A DNA stretch of 50,849 bases from Chondrus crispus (lineage: Eukaryota > Rhodophyta > Florideophyceae > Gigartinales > Gigartinaceae). Below the pieces are notes generated by a model that was not told where the DNA came from, searched no databases, and saw only the letters and a program-made list of their open reading frames with translations. Shown here one piece after another: positions 33,830 to 44,684 of this stretch. Location: contig NW_005179332.1 in the NCBI RefSeq assembly GCF_000350225.1, positions 14,626 to 65,474 on the forward strand, given 5' to 3'. The first letter of the stretch is position 1; each line of letters begins with the position of its first letter. Made by a program: the position numbers and the translations under genes.

Positions 33830-36421
33830 TTAGACCTTGACGGATCCGAATTTTTGATAATTTGCCTCGCGGGCCTGCAAAAGCTTCGAACGCAGCGCGC
33901 TATCCGCCACCACAGGACATTGCTCCTGGCGGTGGGTCAAGTCCAGACAGAACCGACACGGATGGGGTCCAGGTAATCCTTTGTTGAAGAACCGGACCCG
34001 CTGGTTCTGTACTGGCCTTCCGTACGGATATGCGCGTGCGTCACCTTGTTGGGCGNNNNNNNNNNNNNNNNNNNNNNNNNNNNNNNNNNNNNNNNNNNNN
34101 NNNNNNNNNNNNNNNNNNNNNNNNNNNNNNNNNNNNNNNNNNNNNNNNNNNNNNNCTACTCGGTGCGAACGGATACGGCCTCCCCAGGAACAAACCTCTG
34201 GAAGAGCTTTTCGGTTGGCATTCGAGCAGTGCGTACTCGTCTTCCACTCTGTCATGGTCTGGAGGGCAGTTGGATGCCGGGTTTATGCAACGAACATCCC
34301 TTCGCACAGTTCCCTTCGGGCAAGAGAAAGCCTCACATTTCGTCTGTCCTTGTAGCGGCTGACCGCCGGGGACGAGGCCGGCGACGGATGGTAGCTAGTC
34401 GGCGGTGAGCTAAGCGAGCTCTGCGTCACCGACTGGTACGTCACCGCCAGTATCTCCTCCGTTTCGGTTCCGCGCGCTGTCGGGAGTTCAGATAGGGACT
34501 CGACCGACAGCACGGGCCTTGTCCGCTCGTTGCGCGTGAATCTTCTCACCGAATCGGACGGTGCTTGAGGCGACGCGAGCGAGATCGCCTGTCTTCGAGC
34601 CGAGCGGTGCGTCTCGCCTATCGCTTGCGCGTAGCGTGCCACCGCTTGGTAATCCACGCCCGGATGCGTCGCGAGATAATTCCGCACACGCGCGCACGTC
34701 GCTGGCAGAAGTCCCTAAACGAAAAGGGACTTCAAGCGCCTGTCCGAAAATACGGTTCCACAGCGCAACGCCTTGTCCCACAACTGGTTACTGTACACCT
34801 CCTCCGTCATATTTGAGCTCTGACGGAAGAAGGTGACATCACCGACCGCTTCGGAAATAACTTCGTCCGTCGCGTACGTGTGTAATAAAAAGTTAACGAC
34901 TTCCGCGTAGGTTTCGAGCATCTCGCGCTGCTCCGCATCGACCGCCATGGTGTTCCCGTGTGGCCTGAACTGGAGCAAGGCGTGAGCCTGCCCAGTCAAA
35001 TAGAACTGGGAACATCAGACGGCCGCGCCTTCGCTGACCCCATTGTGGTCGCAGGCCATCTTGAAGCGCGCGAGAAATCCTAGCACCGCGATTGGATCTT
35101 GATCACCGAACGTGTGTGTTTTCAGCTGGACGTCCAACTTCTTCCGATAACCGTTAACTCGCCGCGCGGTACTCGCGTCGTAGCGCGCGCTGCGAATTTC
35201 CAGCCTATACGTGCGGTAATCGACGGCCTTGGTGAACAGGTAGTTCAGCGGCCTGATCACCGGCAACCGTTTCGGATCCCGCCTCGGAGCAGACCGGCGG
35301 TCTCTGCCCCTGCGATGGCGGTCTCCTTCTCCGCCGGGGCTACTGTAGCCCTCCGGATCGGAGTCTTCTCGCCGGAACCGACGTCGGTCGCGCGCATTGC
35401 GACCTCTGCGGTCGCCTCTGCGCGATCCGTCCGACTCGGTGTCCTCGTCATCGGAGGGGTATCCACCTCCTCCGGCATCGCGGTATCGCGTATAGCGTCC
35501 TTCGCGGTTATCATCGGATGGGTAACCGACCCCTCCGGCATCGCGGCATCGCGCGTAGCGTCCGTCGCGGTTCTTGCGCGTCGCCCTGTGGCGACGTCTT
35601 GTGTCTTCTTCCTCGGAGGGGTTTTCTGTACCCTCCGAGGTGTAGCCTTGAGCGTCGGGTGCGCTTCTTCTGCTCGACCGATACGGCTGTCGCTTTTCTG
35701 TCGCGAAGCGCCCCAGGCGGTTTTCTGTCCCGCGGGGGCCAGCCGTATCGGCGAGTACGGGAGGGCCATTTTCTGTGGGCCCTCCTGTGGCACCATATAT
35801 TGGTGGGAGGTAAATGGTCTTACCCTCCGGGTGAGGGGCCATTGTACCGATCCCGGGTGCGGCGCCGATCGGTTCAGCGTGCGTTAGCGTAGAGTCTGGA
35901 GCGGTTGAGTCGCGCTGCGCGCGTGCGTCGACTCCTGCTCCGGCGAACGTCGTGGCCAGACGATTGACCACGGCGGAGCTGATCGCTCCCTTTAGGGCCG
36001 TACCGGACGGGTATTCTTCATCCACAGTGGTGAGCGCGGTCACCACCTCGCATTGGAATTGAGCGGGTAGAAGTTCGTCCAAAAGCGGTGGTATCGCGCT
36101 GCGTACGTGCGCGTCCACGAGCGCGGGCACCGTTCGGTGGAGGCGTACGCGCGCTACCTGGGGGAGTTCCGTAGCGAGGAACGCCTCGACCCAGGCCTGG
36201 ATGCGCGGCTGAATCGCGTCGACCATCCATTGGACGCGATTCTCAGTGCCTGCCGACACGGCCGGCGTAACATCCGATGCGGACGCTCTCGTGCAGCTCG
36301 GTCGCGGTGGCGGTCGCAGCGAGGCTTCCAGGTTCTCCACCCGGGGGCACGGTGCGCCACTGCCACTGCGGGTGCTCAGACGCCCGGAGGCGGAGTCTCC
36401 CCCTTCTTCCGGTCGGTTCAT
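33830..36421 (-). pseudogene. gag of the gypsy element (three stops and an assembly gap)
   Basis: The ATG at 36421 is the first in a frame that is open further upstream only from non-ATG codons. The N-terminal part is Pro/Arg/Ser-rich, with a repeated motif (GRYxRxRDAGGxGYPSDD twice, near 35460-35580). A Gag-like segment (FLARFKMACDHNGVSEGAA) follows and is cut by TGA at 35015. The same frame continues past TAG at 34715 and TAA at 34283, then enters the N gap (34056-34155). Beyond the gap it encodes a canonical CCHC knuckle (CRFCLDLTHRQEQC, near 33960) and ends at 33830. All breaks are in one frame, so point mutations rather than indels explain them. Gag would build the particle and bind RNA. 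Confidence 0.85.
34056..34155. other. Assembly gap of 100 N
   Basis: A round run of 100 N inside the gypsy gag, so true length is unknown. The reading frame is the same on both sides if the gap is taken as written, which may be chance. Confidence 1.
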
Positions 36422-36529
36422 CGTCGAATACGCTTCGCGATCGACGCGGTGATTTCTCAACCTTTTCCGTCCGTACGGTTCTGCACGCGATCGAGCGACT
36501 ACGCGTGCGGCTCAACCTCTAGAGTTATC

Positions 36530-36547
36530 CCCTCCACAAGAGTACCA
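36530..36547 (-). other. Candidate primer binding site of the gypsy element
   Basis: Just inside the 5' LTR the minus strand reads TGGTACTCTTGTGGAGGG, three bases after the LTR end. It begins with TGG, complementary to the CCA end of a tRNA, as retrotransposon primer sites do. The primer tRNA is not identified. Confidence 0.4.
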
Positions 36548-36550
36548 AAA

Positions 36551-37214
36551 TGTGGGATAACTCCTCTCCGCCCTGGGTTGGGTGAGAGGCGGAGGCTTTC
36601 GGGAGGGAGCACGCGGCGCGGACGCGACCCGCTAATTGAACCGATCGGACGAGCTCGCGAAAAGAGAGTGGCTCACTGGCCGGTTACGCGCAGTCGCCCC
36701 GTGGTGCGTGAACGGGAGCGACCGGTAACGGGTTAGAAGCCAGCGCGCGCGATAGACAACCGAAACGGACGTACGTAGGCGCGAAAAGGACGGGGGCGAG
36801 CTTGCCCCAGTTTACTAGTAGGGACGGGTGTCAGGTCTTAACCCCTCAGAGGGACGCCTCGGACACCTGTCCCAGTATACAGTACCTGCCGTCTAGTGTG
36901 TACCAGGTACTGTACGCCATTAAAAAACTAGCGACTCAATTCCTAATTTCCGCGCAGACGCTGCAGCTACACGTGTGTACTACTGTGCACACGGGCTGCT
37001 GAAAGACTACCGCACGGATGCTACGTGTGCTAGCGTACACGCGTAATACTAGCAGACTACCGCTTGGCCGACACGTGCACTACTGTAAACGTACGCCAGA
37101 TTACGACCGCTCGGCACGCGCGCGCGCTCGCTACACGTGGGCACAACCGCCCACGTGTATACCGTACACGGCCGTCGGATGACCTCCGCGCGCTTGCGCC
37201 CATCATTATACTAC
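36551..37214 (-). repeat. 5' LTR of the gypsy element
   Basis: 664 bp; on the minus strand it starts GTAGTATAAT and ends CCCACA. It retains four CACGTG motifs (near 36969, 37073, 37136, 37151), two of the six in the other LTR being mutated. It lies upstream of gag on the minus strand and would drive transcription. Confidence 0.93.
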
Positions 37215-37220
37215 CACCTT

Positions 37221-37560
37221 CAGGATCGTCCTCAAGGAAGAGGCCGGGCCAGATCCTAATGTTGTACCCTCTCGCTATGTCCTGACCATCAAGCACAGTG
37301 GAGATGAAAAACCAGTATATAAAGCCCGATTGGTTCTGGGAGGGCACAGAGACAAAGTCAAACTCTCGATAGTGCTCTTACGTTACTCTGATGCAGATTG
37401 GGCTCGGGATTCAGGTGATAGAAAATCCACTACCGGAGTGTTAATGAAACTCAGAGACTGTACAGTTGTTTAGAGGACCATGAAGCAGAGGACTATAGCC
37501 ATGTCCTCCACAGAAGCTGAGAATATTTCTCTGATCGAAGTCGCGAAGTAGTGTTGGGGA
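37221..37560 (+). pseudogene. Reverse transcriptase/RNase H remnant of copia element 1
   Basis: Resumes just after the gypsy insertion. The first ~50 residues are the start of the copia reverse transcriptase (RYVLTIKHS, YKARLVLGGHRDK). Within a few codons the sequence jumps to the RNase H motifs (YSDADWARDSGDRKSTTG and SSTEAE). The catalytic core with its YVDD motif is absent, so an internal deletion of roughly 1 kb or more removed it. Stops TAG near 37471 and 37548 interrupt the RNase H part. Non-functional. Confidence 0.85.
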
Positions 37561-38270
37561 TGGGTGCTGTAATTGATCAGAAATGTGTGGTGATGTATTT
37601 CATCACTAACGTACCAGTCGCGAGATCCTGCTCGGCCCGAAACTCAAGATGGGATACAGGTTTTGGAGATTGATTGGATAACAACATGCACAGCCAAATC
37701 AGATGCGTTGTATGTCGATTTTATTTGCATATGCGGGGTCAGGTATGCTACGAAACCTACTTACTGTTGTAGTAGAAGAAGCAATAGCAGGCTTATGCAG
37801 CTTTTATTGCATGGTTGATACGTAAGGTCCCCTGCTCTGATAGTTTGGGCCGTATCCTTTTTGTGTTTCACGATTTGAGCAGGTTTACGTGAAACTTGCG
37901 TATATAAGGGTGAGCGTAACTCACCTTAAGAACTAAAAAAAGAGTTGCAGTAGAAGAGGCAACAGGAAGAAAGCCTTTCGTTCTCCGCTGCGCTACTGAG
38001 TTCTACTCGCAACATCCAACTCGGCACCCCTGTCCCTGGGCAACGGTGACTTGTTGCAACCGCTGTCCTTCAGTAGTCTACCTTCCTGCTGTACGCGGAC
38101 CGTTTGTGGACAAACCGGAGAGACCAACTTCTCCCGACAGTTCCCGTCGTACGGGGCACGCGCTCTCGGAAGGGTCGGCTTTTCAAGATTTGACTCGACA
38201 TTGAAGTCAGACATATATTTACTTCGGTAAATATTCTACCAACGCAGAGAACAAATTGTTAAGGTTTTGA
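37561..38270 (+). repeat. 3' end of copia element 1, LTR-like
   Basis: No coding frame. A TATA box (GTATATAAGG near 37900) followed by a G/A-rich leader-like stretch is typical of an LTR promoter. A candidate LTR start is TGTTGTAG near 37762 and a candidate end lies near 38272, where satellite sequence resumes. Because no matching 5' LTR is visible, the boundaries are estimates. Confidence 0.45.
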
Positions 38271-40413
38271 CAAATAGAGCGGGGTAGTACTCTCTGCTAA
38301 AGTCTGGGGGTCGTATGTATTCTGACTTTGTGCTGATTTGAGTGGAGGTCAATGTCACGGTTAACGATTCACCCTTGACAATGCGCACTCTCTTGTCTTG
38401 TTTTTTACTTGGCTACCAACCCTTTACGATTTGTTCGCCTGCCAGCAGCACTATTTATACAACACTGTGTGGCCCCCCATGCAATATTTTCACCATCATT
38501 GCGTAGAGGGCGGGACAAAGCAAATGCTCCACCACAGCAACGCAGGATGAGGGCTTTATGTATTCTCATGTGGAGCTATTACTGTGTTTCGTAATCTATC
38601 ACCGTCACGACGAGACTAAGGACGCCAACACCGTACAGCATTGCATCATATACGGCCTCCAAAACCAGTCGATATCAATTTACGACAGCAGTAATCTCAA
38701 CTCACTGCATCATTAGGCGAGAAAACCGGACCTGCTTACAATTGACGCTTACGGGTTTGGTTTCTACGACATCATTGAAGCGATTCTCGTCTTCAGCCGA
38801 GAAGGCAGACGATCTGTACCCCATTCTTTAGGAGGTATTATACTCGGTGGAATATACTTCCAGTTAGAAGACACTTCACGTAAGCAGATAAAGTAGAGAT
38901 GAACCGTTGCGCGTCCGAGCTCGAGCAGGATATTTTCAAGATGATGGTGGGGGCACTCACGCATGTTAGAAAGTAGCTGAGTAGACGTAGCCCAATCAGT
39001 GAAAACACCCTTCGCGCCTCTGTTGGCGGTTTTAGTGGCCAACTTTGACCCGACAAAGGCCCCAGACCTGCTTGGGCAGGGCTATCTGTGTCGTATGTTA
39101 CACGTGTACATAGCACCCCCACGGTACTCAACACCACCGTCGGTCCTTCCCTCAGTAAACATGACTACGGTCTTGAGTCTCTCCTACAGCAAGCATAAGC
39201 TTGGGTTGAAAAACTTTGGCAACATTCCCTCCACATCTAATATTCGTTCCGTGACGCTTTTAATTTAACGTTTGGTTTATCACCTGAACATGAACTGATG
39301 GGTTGGTCGTGTGAAAATGCGCAACGGTATAACATAAAAATCTCCAAAAACTGCGAGGCACTGGCCAGATTTCTTCGATTGCGAACAATAGCTTGACCTA
39401 AAACTCAGCTTTTCACTTTTTTCATTCCGACCCCCCGACCGGTTGTTACTTTCTCTGCACCACTTCATGGTTTTGTGGTTTTAGAGAATAGTCAAGTGTG
39501 AAAATCACATTTTAACGAAACAAACGTGAATATTTTCATATATCACAATAACGTGTTGGGCTTGCCAAACCCAAGCCGAACTGTCTCATAAGCGGTTAAC
39601 GGCCTGTCCAGGGACGTGACATCCATTTTTAGTTGCGCTAGCACACGTCGAAATGGAGATATTGGACAGCGTCTATTTCAGCTCTATTCCAAACGTATCC
39701 TTGTATGGATACACAGGTGTGCACATGAAGCAGCATAATGCTCGTTCCCACCTCCTCTTGAACAGCATATAAAGGAATGCTCATGATGAAAACTACTCCC
39801 AGCAACATTCATTGGCATTACATAAAACAGGGAAACATCTGTACAGGAATTCAGTGTTACCTCTAAGAAACTTTAGGAAGCAAACACAGAAATTCGACAT
39901 GGTCACTAGAGGTGCAAGATCTACAGAAGGCTCCCGTAGGAAGATAGGAAGTACGAGGAAAAACATATTCTGCAACGAATGCAGGACTTATTTTAGCACG
40001 AAAGAAGATTTGGAGATACACAACTTGGTAACACCTTACTGTTCAGAGAGGGGAACATCTCGTCATACTGAGGTTATTCCCAAATCAAGCATTAAAGGCA
40101 AGACAACACGCAAGCGATAAAAGCCGTGCACCTTCCAATTAACACTAAAAAGAGTCAAGGAGTTTTAACAGACCAATGACGCAATTCTTCAGATTGCCAG
40201 AATGTTCAAATGGGCAATATCCCTCTTCCGGGTTGATTTCTCTTCTTGACGACGGCGGAGTCAATTAAAATATAAAAATATATCTTGAATTCCCTTAGTT
40301 TTAAATAGAGCAGAACAGAACTGAAAAGGTACTCTCACGTAAAATTTTTGGCACAGCCATGCTTGCTTTGTTAACAAAATCTCAAAAACTGGATCGAGAT
40401 AGTACGTATACTA
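38271..40413. repeat. Satellite unit 6, left part (diverged copy)
   Basis: Begins with a piece matching unit 1 near 4008-4023 (CAAATAGAGCGGGGTA), joined directly to the unit start (GTAGTACTC, unit position 12), so about 0.9 kb containing the hairpin cluster is deleted; GTA is shared at the join. It then follows unit 1 to position 2146, with more substitutions and small indels than units 1-5. It is interrupted by the inverted-repeat element starting at 40414. Confidence 0.92.
39899..40120 (+). CDS. Zinc-finger ORF, diverged sixth copy
   Basis: 73 codons in the diverged satellite copy right of the copia/gypsy nest. Against unit 1 it differs by Lys to Arg in the basic linker and Lys to Glu between the first two Cys (CNEC). 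All ligands and the frame are kept, although the surrounding copy is visibly more diverged and has small indels outside the frame. Confidence 0.45.
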   Translation: MVTRGARSTEGSRRKIGSTRKNIFCNECRTYFSTKEDLEIHNLVTPYCSERGTSRHTEVIPKSSIKGKTTRKR

Positions 40414-40584
40414 ACGTTGTCCGTAAAATAACGCGTTGTTTTTTTCCATTTGCCCACAAACTCGCTGGACGTAAAGTAAACCCGAGTTTGAAAAATCCCA
40501 CCAGGAGTTTTGCGGACTGACCTCCAGCAAGGTACCTGCCCGCAACAAACGCAAGTCTGGTACATCGTTGTGCCGTCCGACGGA

Positions 40585-40836
40585 TCACGTGCACCTGGGC
40601 GAATACTCGCTGAAGCGAATATTGTAGCTCGCCATAAGGATAGAATAGTTCTCAGTCGAAAAGGCGATGTGTTTTGTCTTCTTGACGGACTGAGGGGGGC
40701 CGTTTACAGAGGACCGCTTTTTAGAAGCTTCTACTTGTCTGTCTTCAGCGATTGCTTTAGCGGCATATGTGGCAGATCTTGTAGTGCTTCGATCCGTTGA
40801 TGGACTCTGGGTAGATGAAGTGATAGGGGCGTCCAT
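40585..40836 (-). CDS. ORF inside the inverted-repeat element (possible transposase start)
   Basis: 83 codons from an ATG, rich in Ser, Thr and Lys, with basic clusters (KKRSS, KKTKH) that could be nuclear localisation signals. It lies within the left arm and points inward from the right arm, as an N-terminal transposase exon might. No catalytic motif is visible and the element is too short to be autonomous. It may also be a chance frame. Confidence 0.22.
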   Translation of the reverse strand: MDAPITSSTQSPSTDRSTTRSATYAAKAIAEDRQVEASKKRSSVNGPPQSVKKTKHIAFSTENYSILMASYNIRFSEYSPRCT

Positions 40837-40911
40837 GACGCAAACCGGTACGAACCGTGCAGTATGAGACTCGTTGGTGCTGATGAGAGAGCGGAAACCC
40901 CACTTCGTTTT

Positions 40912-42007
40912 TGATGTTCAGACTATTGTCGAACCTGACGAAAAACCTAAACGCAGTCGAAAGGGGGAATACTGTTCTGCTGTGCTTTGATTCACTGCCA
41001 ATGTTTGGACTGATAGAGTTTACCGTTCACCTCCTTGTTCCTACCGCACTCAGGCCTACTTGGTGACTGAGTACAGAGGAATTCTCGGGGGGGATCTACC
41101 GCTGAGTGTTTTTTGTAGAGTTACCTAAAAGCCTTATATATCCGATATCCATGCAATTTGCTTTTCCGTTCCAGAGCCTCGTAGCACTGTCCAGTTGCCC
41201 GAAATGCCTTCCAGCTATCCGTTTGCTTCTTATGCTACCCGTCTGCAGCTGGATCGAGTGGCATGGCGTTATTCTTCCTCTGCCGTTACACTTGGGATCC
41301 ACATATGATTCATTGCTGTCGGTACTGTAGTCCAGCAATGTATGTATCTCCCTGAATCAATAAAAACCTCGTAAGTTATCTATTATGTCGCCCCTTGTGG
41401 TTGCTCCCAACAAAGTACAGACATGGTGCGTCAGGGCCTCCTTTAAGACAGCATGGACAGCCATGTTTGGATGTATATGTTTGCGATTTTCAAAATATTA
41501 CATGTCCAATAATTTAATGTATTGTGTCAGCGCGCCGTGATCCGTAAATTGGCTCAAGGGGTGCATCATACCGGGCTATCGATAGGGAAGCGAACGGTCT
41601 TTCTGAGCAGTGATGCAAGGAAGTGGCTGCAAAAAAGCCGCAAATCTCATTATCTTACAGTGCCTGGTTCATTATAGTGCCGTTTTCGGCCCACTGACAG
41701 AGGGAGGCACTATATCGCGATCACCGTGTACTGGAAATTCAGGGACGTCAATAAAATGATTCAATTGAATTTTAATGTATGCTAAATTGGATCAAGATTG
41801 AATTCAATCGCACTTATGCGGTAGGCGACAGCCAATGGTGTGCTCTCGTATGGCACGTTGGTAGCGACAGATTCCATTATTTTAACTTTGTGTGCGCCAT
41901 CATACTGTTAAGAAAAGTATTAAATGGACCAATCAGGTGCACGCTGACGTCCATACATGTCCAAACATGCCCGTCCATGCTGTCTTAAAGGAGGCCCTCA
42001 AACGACA
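40912..42007 (-). repeat. 3' LTR of copia element 2, interrupted
   Basis: Consists of 40912-41433 and 42001-42007 (529 bp in total), split by the small inverted-repeat element 41434-41997 and its TCA duplication. A purine-rich tract (AAAAAATGGGG on the minus strand, 42009-42022) lies just inside it and fits a polypurine tract. Confidence 0.9.
41434..41997. mobile_element. 564-bp MITE-like element in the copia 2 LTR
   Basis: Inverted ends GGGCCTCCTTTAAGACAGCA continue with few mismatches to about 35 bp at each side (41434 onward and back from 41997). It is flanked by TCA at 41431-41433 and 41998-42000. The other LTR shows the empty site with a single TCA. GGG-starting ends and a 3-bp duplication recall PIF/Harbinger MITEs, although their target is usually TWA. 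No convincing coding frame inside; it is A/T-rich. Non-autonomous. Confidence 0.88.
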
Positions 42008-42318
42008 CACCCCATTTTTTATGTCCGAGATCCTTAAGACAGTTGACACTGCTGTGTACCGTTTTTGCTCTGCCGGTTTTGCTTTCCTATAAGAAAAATG
42101 TTGCATGTTTTCCTTTTTTTATCCTGCCCCCTGAGTCCTTTTGAGTCTTGACAAGCAATGTGACGTCAAAATCCCCTCACGGGTCGTAGCATAACGCCTC
42201 ATACCGGGCTGGTCGAGACGGCGATGCCTTTCATAGTCTCGTGCTCAACTCAATCTCCAGGCCTGCAATGCCCTGATGTTTTTTTTGCACACCATCTCAG
42301 ACGCCATTGCTCCTATCC

Positions 42319-42855
42319 CTAATCCTGCGTGCGAGTGACCCACTGCCTTGACTCCATTGTCAGCCTTCCTTGCATCAAATTTGCCAACATGCCATTCTGG
42401 CCCACCTTTGTCATAGCGTCTGCGGGGTTGGTTGGCCCCGGTATATGAGCGATCCCATCGATTTCACGGCGCTGATATGATTGACGGATAGCTGCCATAT
42501 CTATCATAAGGCGCCTCTCAGTGGAGTATGAGTTTCGAGTGACCATATCGAAGAGTGCGCGGCTATCCGTCATCATTTTCAACGGAAACGTTCGCGTGGT
42601 AATTTCCTCGAGGTCATGCTTTATGATAAAAGCCGCATCGAATGCGAATGAGAACCCCATAATTTCCCCCGCGAGTGAGGAGTGCGTTACTCTCCTGCAT
42701 TTCTTGCTCGAGTATTCAAGGATGTTGGCTGCCCCATAGCGATCGCGAAGTATGATAACGTAGCCGATCTGACTGGATAGGTCCCGGTTGTTCCCAAGGG
42801 CGGCGTCGGAGAAAGCGATTATCTCCGTCGATTCCGGGTCGAGATGGGGGTGCAC
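42319..42855 (-). pseudogene. RNase H of copia element 2
   Basis: 178 codons in a third phase, continuing the polyprotein: IAFSDAALGNNRDLSSQIGY (catalytic Asp), SSLAGEIMGFSFAFDAA (catalytic Glu), MMTDSRALFDMVTR (third acidic position), HIPGPTNPADAMTK (end motif of copia RNase H). The N-terminal codon shown is GTG because the true frame runs in from upstream. The stop at 42319 is the natural end of pol. 42008-42318 is noncoding 3' sequence. Confidence 0.88.
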
Positions 42856-42860
42856 TATCC

Positions 42861-44684
42861 CTAGATTCTTGTCCTTCCTCTCACATGCTTCACGACTGAG
42901 TTAGCTTCCTTGATCGCCTCAAGATTGAACTCTCCCTCTCTCACCTGAGTCAGCTTCGCAACGGCACAGGCAATATCTGGCCGTGTGTTGGTCAGCCAAG
43001 CTAGCTTGGCTCTCATGCTTCTGAACTGCGAGTAGTCGGCGTGCGTAACTAGCGGGGTCAGCTTAATGACGTAGTCTCTTTGGGACATTACAAAACCGCT
43101 GCCCGGCCCCTCGTTGACGTCTACGTGTATCCCGCAGAAATTTATGTTCTGTTGAACTCGCTCTGTGCTCTTGAACATGTCCATTGTGCGTTTCGTCTCT
43201 TCCCAAAAATGTTGATCTCCGCACTGTAATGTGTCGTCAACTCTTACCCCCGACAATCCGATCAATTTTCCACCTTTCCTCCGATAGTACAGACTAAGAT
43301 CGCCGCAGGTCTGTCGCATACCTAGATCAAGAGTGTGGTGTCTGCTGCTGGTCGATCCCCAGTAGTCGCCGCTCTCGGATAGCCCGTAGAGGGGTTTGAT
43401 CAGCTTCAGTACGCGGTCCTTGGCAAGTTTCAGTTCGGGTGGTGGGCGAAGGTACACTTCGCGCTTCAGAGGGAATTCGGATTGTAGGTATGCCTGGGTG
43501 ATGTCATGCGACCAAATCTTGAACTTCTCTGATGCCGCCATTGACACAATTATCCGAATTGACCTTTGGTGCAGTGCCGTTGAGTCGTGGATTACGTTAA
43601 ACTTGTCCCGATCTGTATGGCCCTGTACGACTAGCCGTGCCTTGGGTTTCTCTTCAGGGGTTCCTGCGTTTTTGATTGCGAGCGCGAATCGTGTGCCAAG
43701 CAGATTTGCACCCTCTGGCATATCCTTGGAGGCTACCCTTTTCCAAGTTCCCATCTTCTCTAGCCCCTCAAGCTCCTTCTTTTTCGCAGACATGAATCTT
43801 TCCTCTCTACCTCTGACGTCGTTGATCGGTAGGGTCTCTGTTAAGTAGACGCCTTGATCTCCGGCGGAGTTAAAATCGTAGAAGATATTATCCTCCTCAA
43901 TATCCCAGTCTGGATCTCGTTCCCAATCGTCGTCTTTCTCTGAAGCTGACACCGTCCCAGTTGAGCTCTCTTCGGATAACGACGATTCCTCTCTTGAAAT
44001 GCTTGCCCTGTTGGCGTGCAAGTCGTGGTCGTCTTCGAGATATATCTTTACGCAAGATGCATTAAAATCTCTCGCTCTGCCATTGTCCTCTGAGATCGTG
44101 ATGATCTTGCCATGAACTGCGATAACTTCAAATGGGCCAGTCCAGAGGGAGTGTTTCCCTCTTTTGCGCCATACGAGTACTGGATATCCTTCTGAAACGG
44201 TCGCATGAGATGAACTAGGTGTCCTCTTCTTGAGGATTGTCTTCATCCTTAGCCTGGCTGTGATTTTTTCCATCTCTGCCCGTGCAGTCTGCATGAGATT
44301 CATGCGCTGCTCTTGCGTTGGTTGTCCACTTGGCTGTGCTGCGATCTTTGGAATAGCACCAAATACCAAAATGGTCGGGACGAGTCCTTCCGGGCCGCAA
44401 GTATCGTTCATCGCCTTGTTAGAGATGGAGAGTATTAACTCCTTCGTGTAGCCGGGGTGGTCATGCTTCACCTTGAGATAGATCCGTCTGAGGGGATCAT
44501 GGTAACGCTCTCCAGCCCCCAACGCGTTAGAGTTTTCCACAGGAGAGATTTCCACGACGACGCCGGCGTTTTCTGCGTACTCGTTCCACCGTTTGCTTGT
44601 GAAAACAGAGCCCGAGTCCGCTTTCAGTATGTCTGGAAGGCCCACATACATTGTCACCCAGCAATGCAAAAATGTTTCCCACAC
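42861..44684 (-). pseudogene. Integrase core and reverse transcriptase, copia element 2
   Basis: A 607-codon frame that starts mid-integrase after an indel near 44690. It holds the second Asp (KADSGSVFTSKRW) and the Glu (ALGAGERYHDPLRRIY), then the integrase tail. Reverse transcriptase follows: GTWKRVASKDMP, NLLGTRFALAIKN, KARLVVQGHTDRDK, HDITQAYLQSEFPLKREVYL, LIKPLYGLSESGDYW, and the catalytic site as VRVDDTLQCG (43219-43252), where Arg replaces the usual Tyr before VDD. The frame ends at 42861 just before RNase H, after another indel near 42868. Confidence 0.9.

Larger units (their letters stand above)
26764..37214 (-). mobile_element. Ty3/gypsy chromodomain retrotransposon, nested in copia 1
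   Basis: A 10.45-kb GC-rich element with two 664-bp LTRs (26764-27427 and 36551-37214), inserted in the reverse transcriptase of copia element 1. Target duplication ACCTT lies at 26759-26763 and 37216-37220, with one extra C at 37215. Order on the minus strand: gag with CCHC knuckle, protease, reverse transcriptase, RNase H, integrase, chromodomain; this is the order of chromoviruses. By eye the two LTRs differ at about 20 positions (around 3%) with no indel, so it is moderately old. Multiple stops, frame changes and an assembly gap make it non-coding as written. Confidence 0.95.
22689..38270 (+). mobile_element. Copia element 1, decayed, split by a gypsy insertion
   Basis: Ty1/copia order (gag, protease, integrase, reverse transcriptase, RNase H) on the plus strand, present as 22689-26763 and 37216-38270. 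The gypsy element between them duplicates ACCTT. The element has several in-frame stops and lacks most of its reverse transcriptase. I found no matching LTR pair. The satellite positions at its two edges (about 2207 on the left, about 4008 on the right) do not match, so rearrangement or deletion accompanied or followed insertion. Confidence 0.85.
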
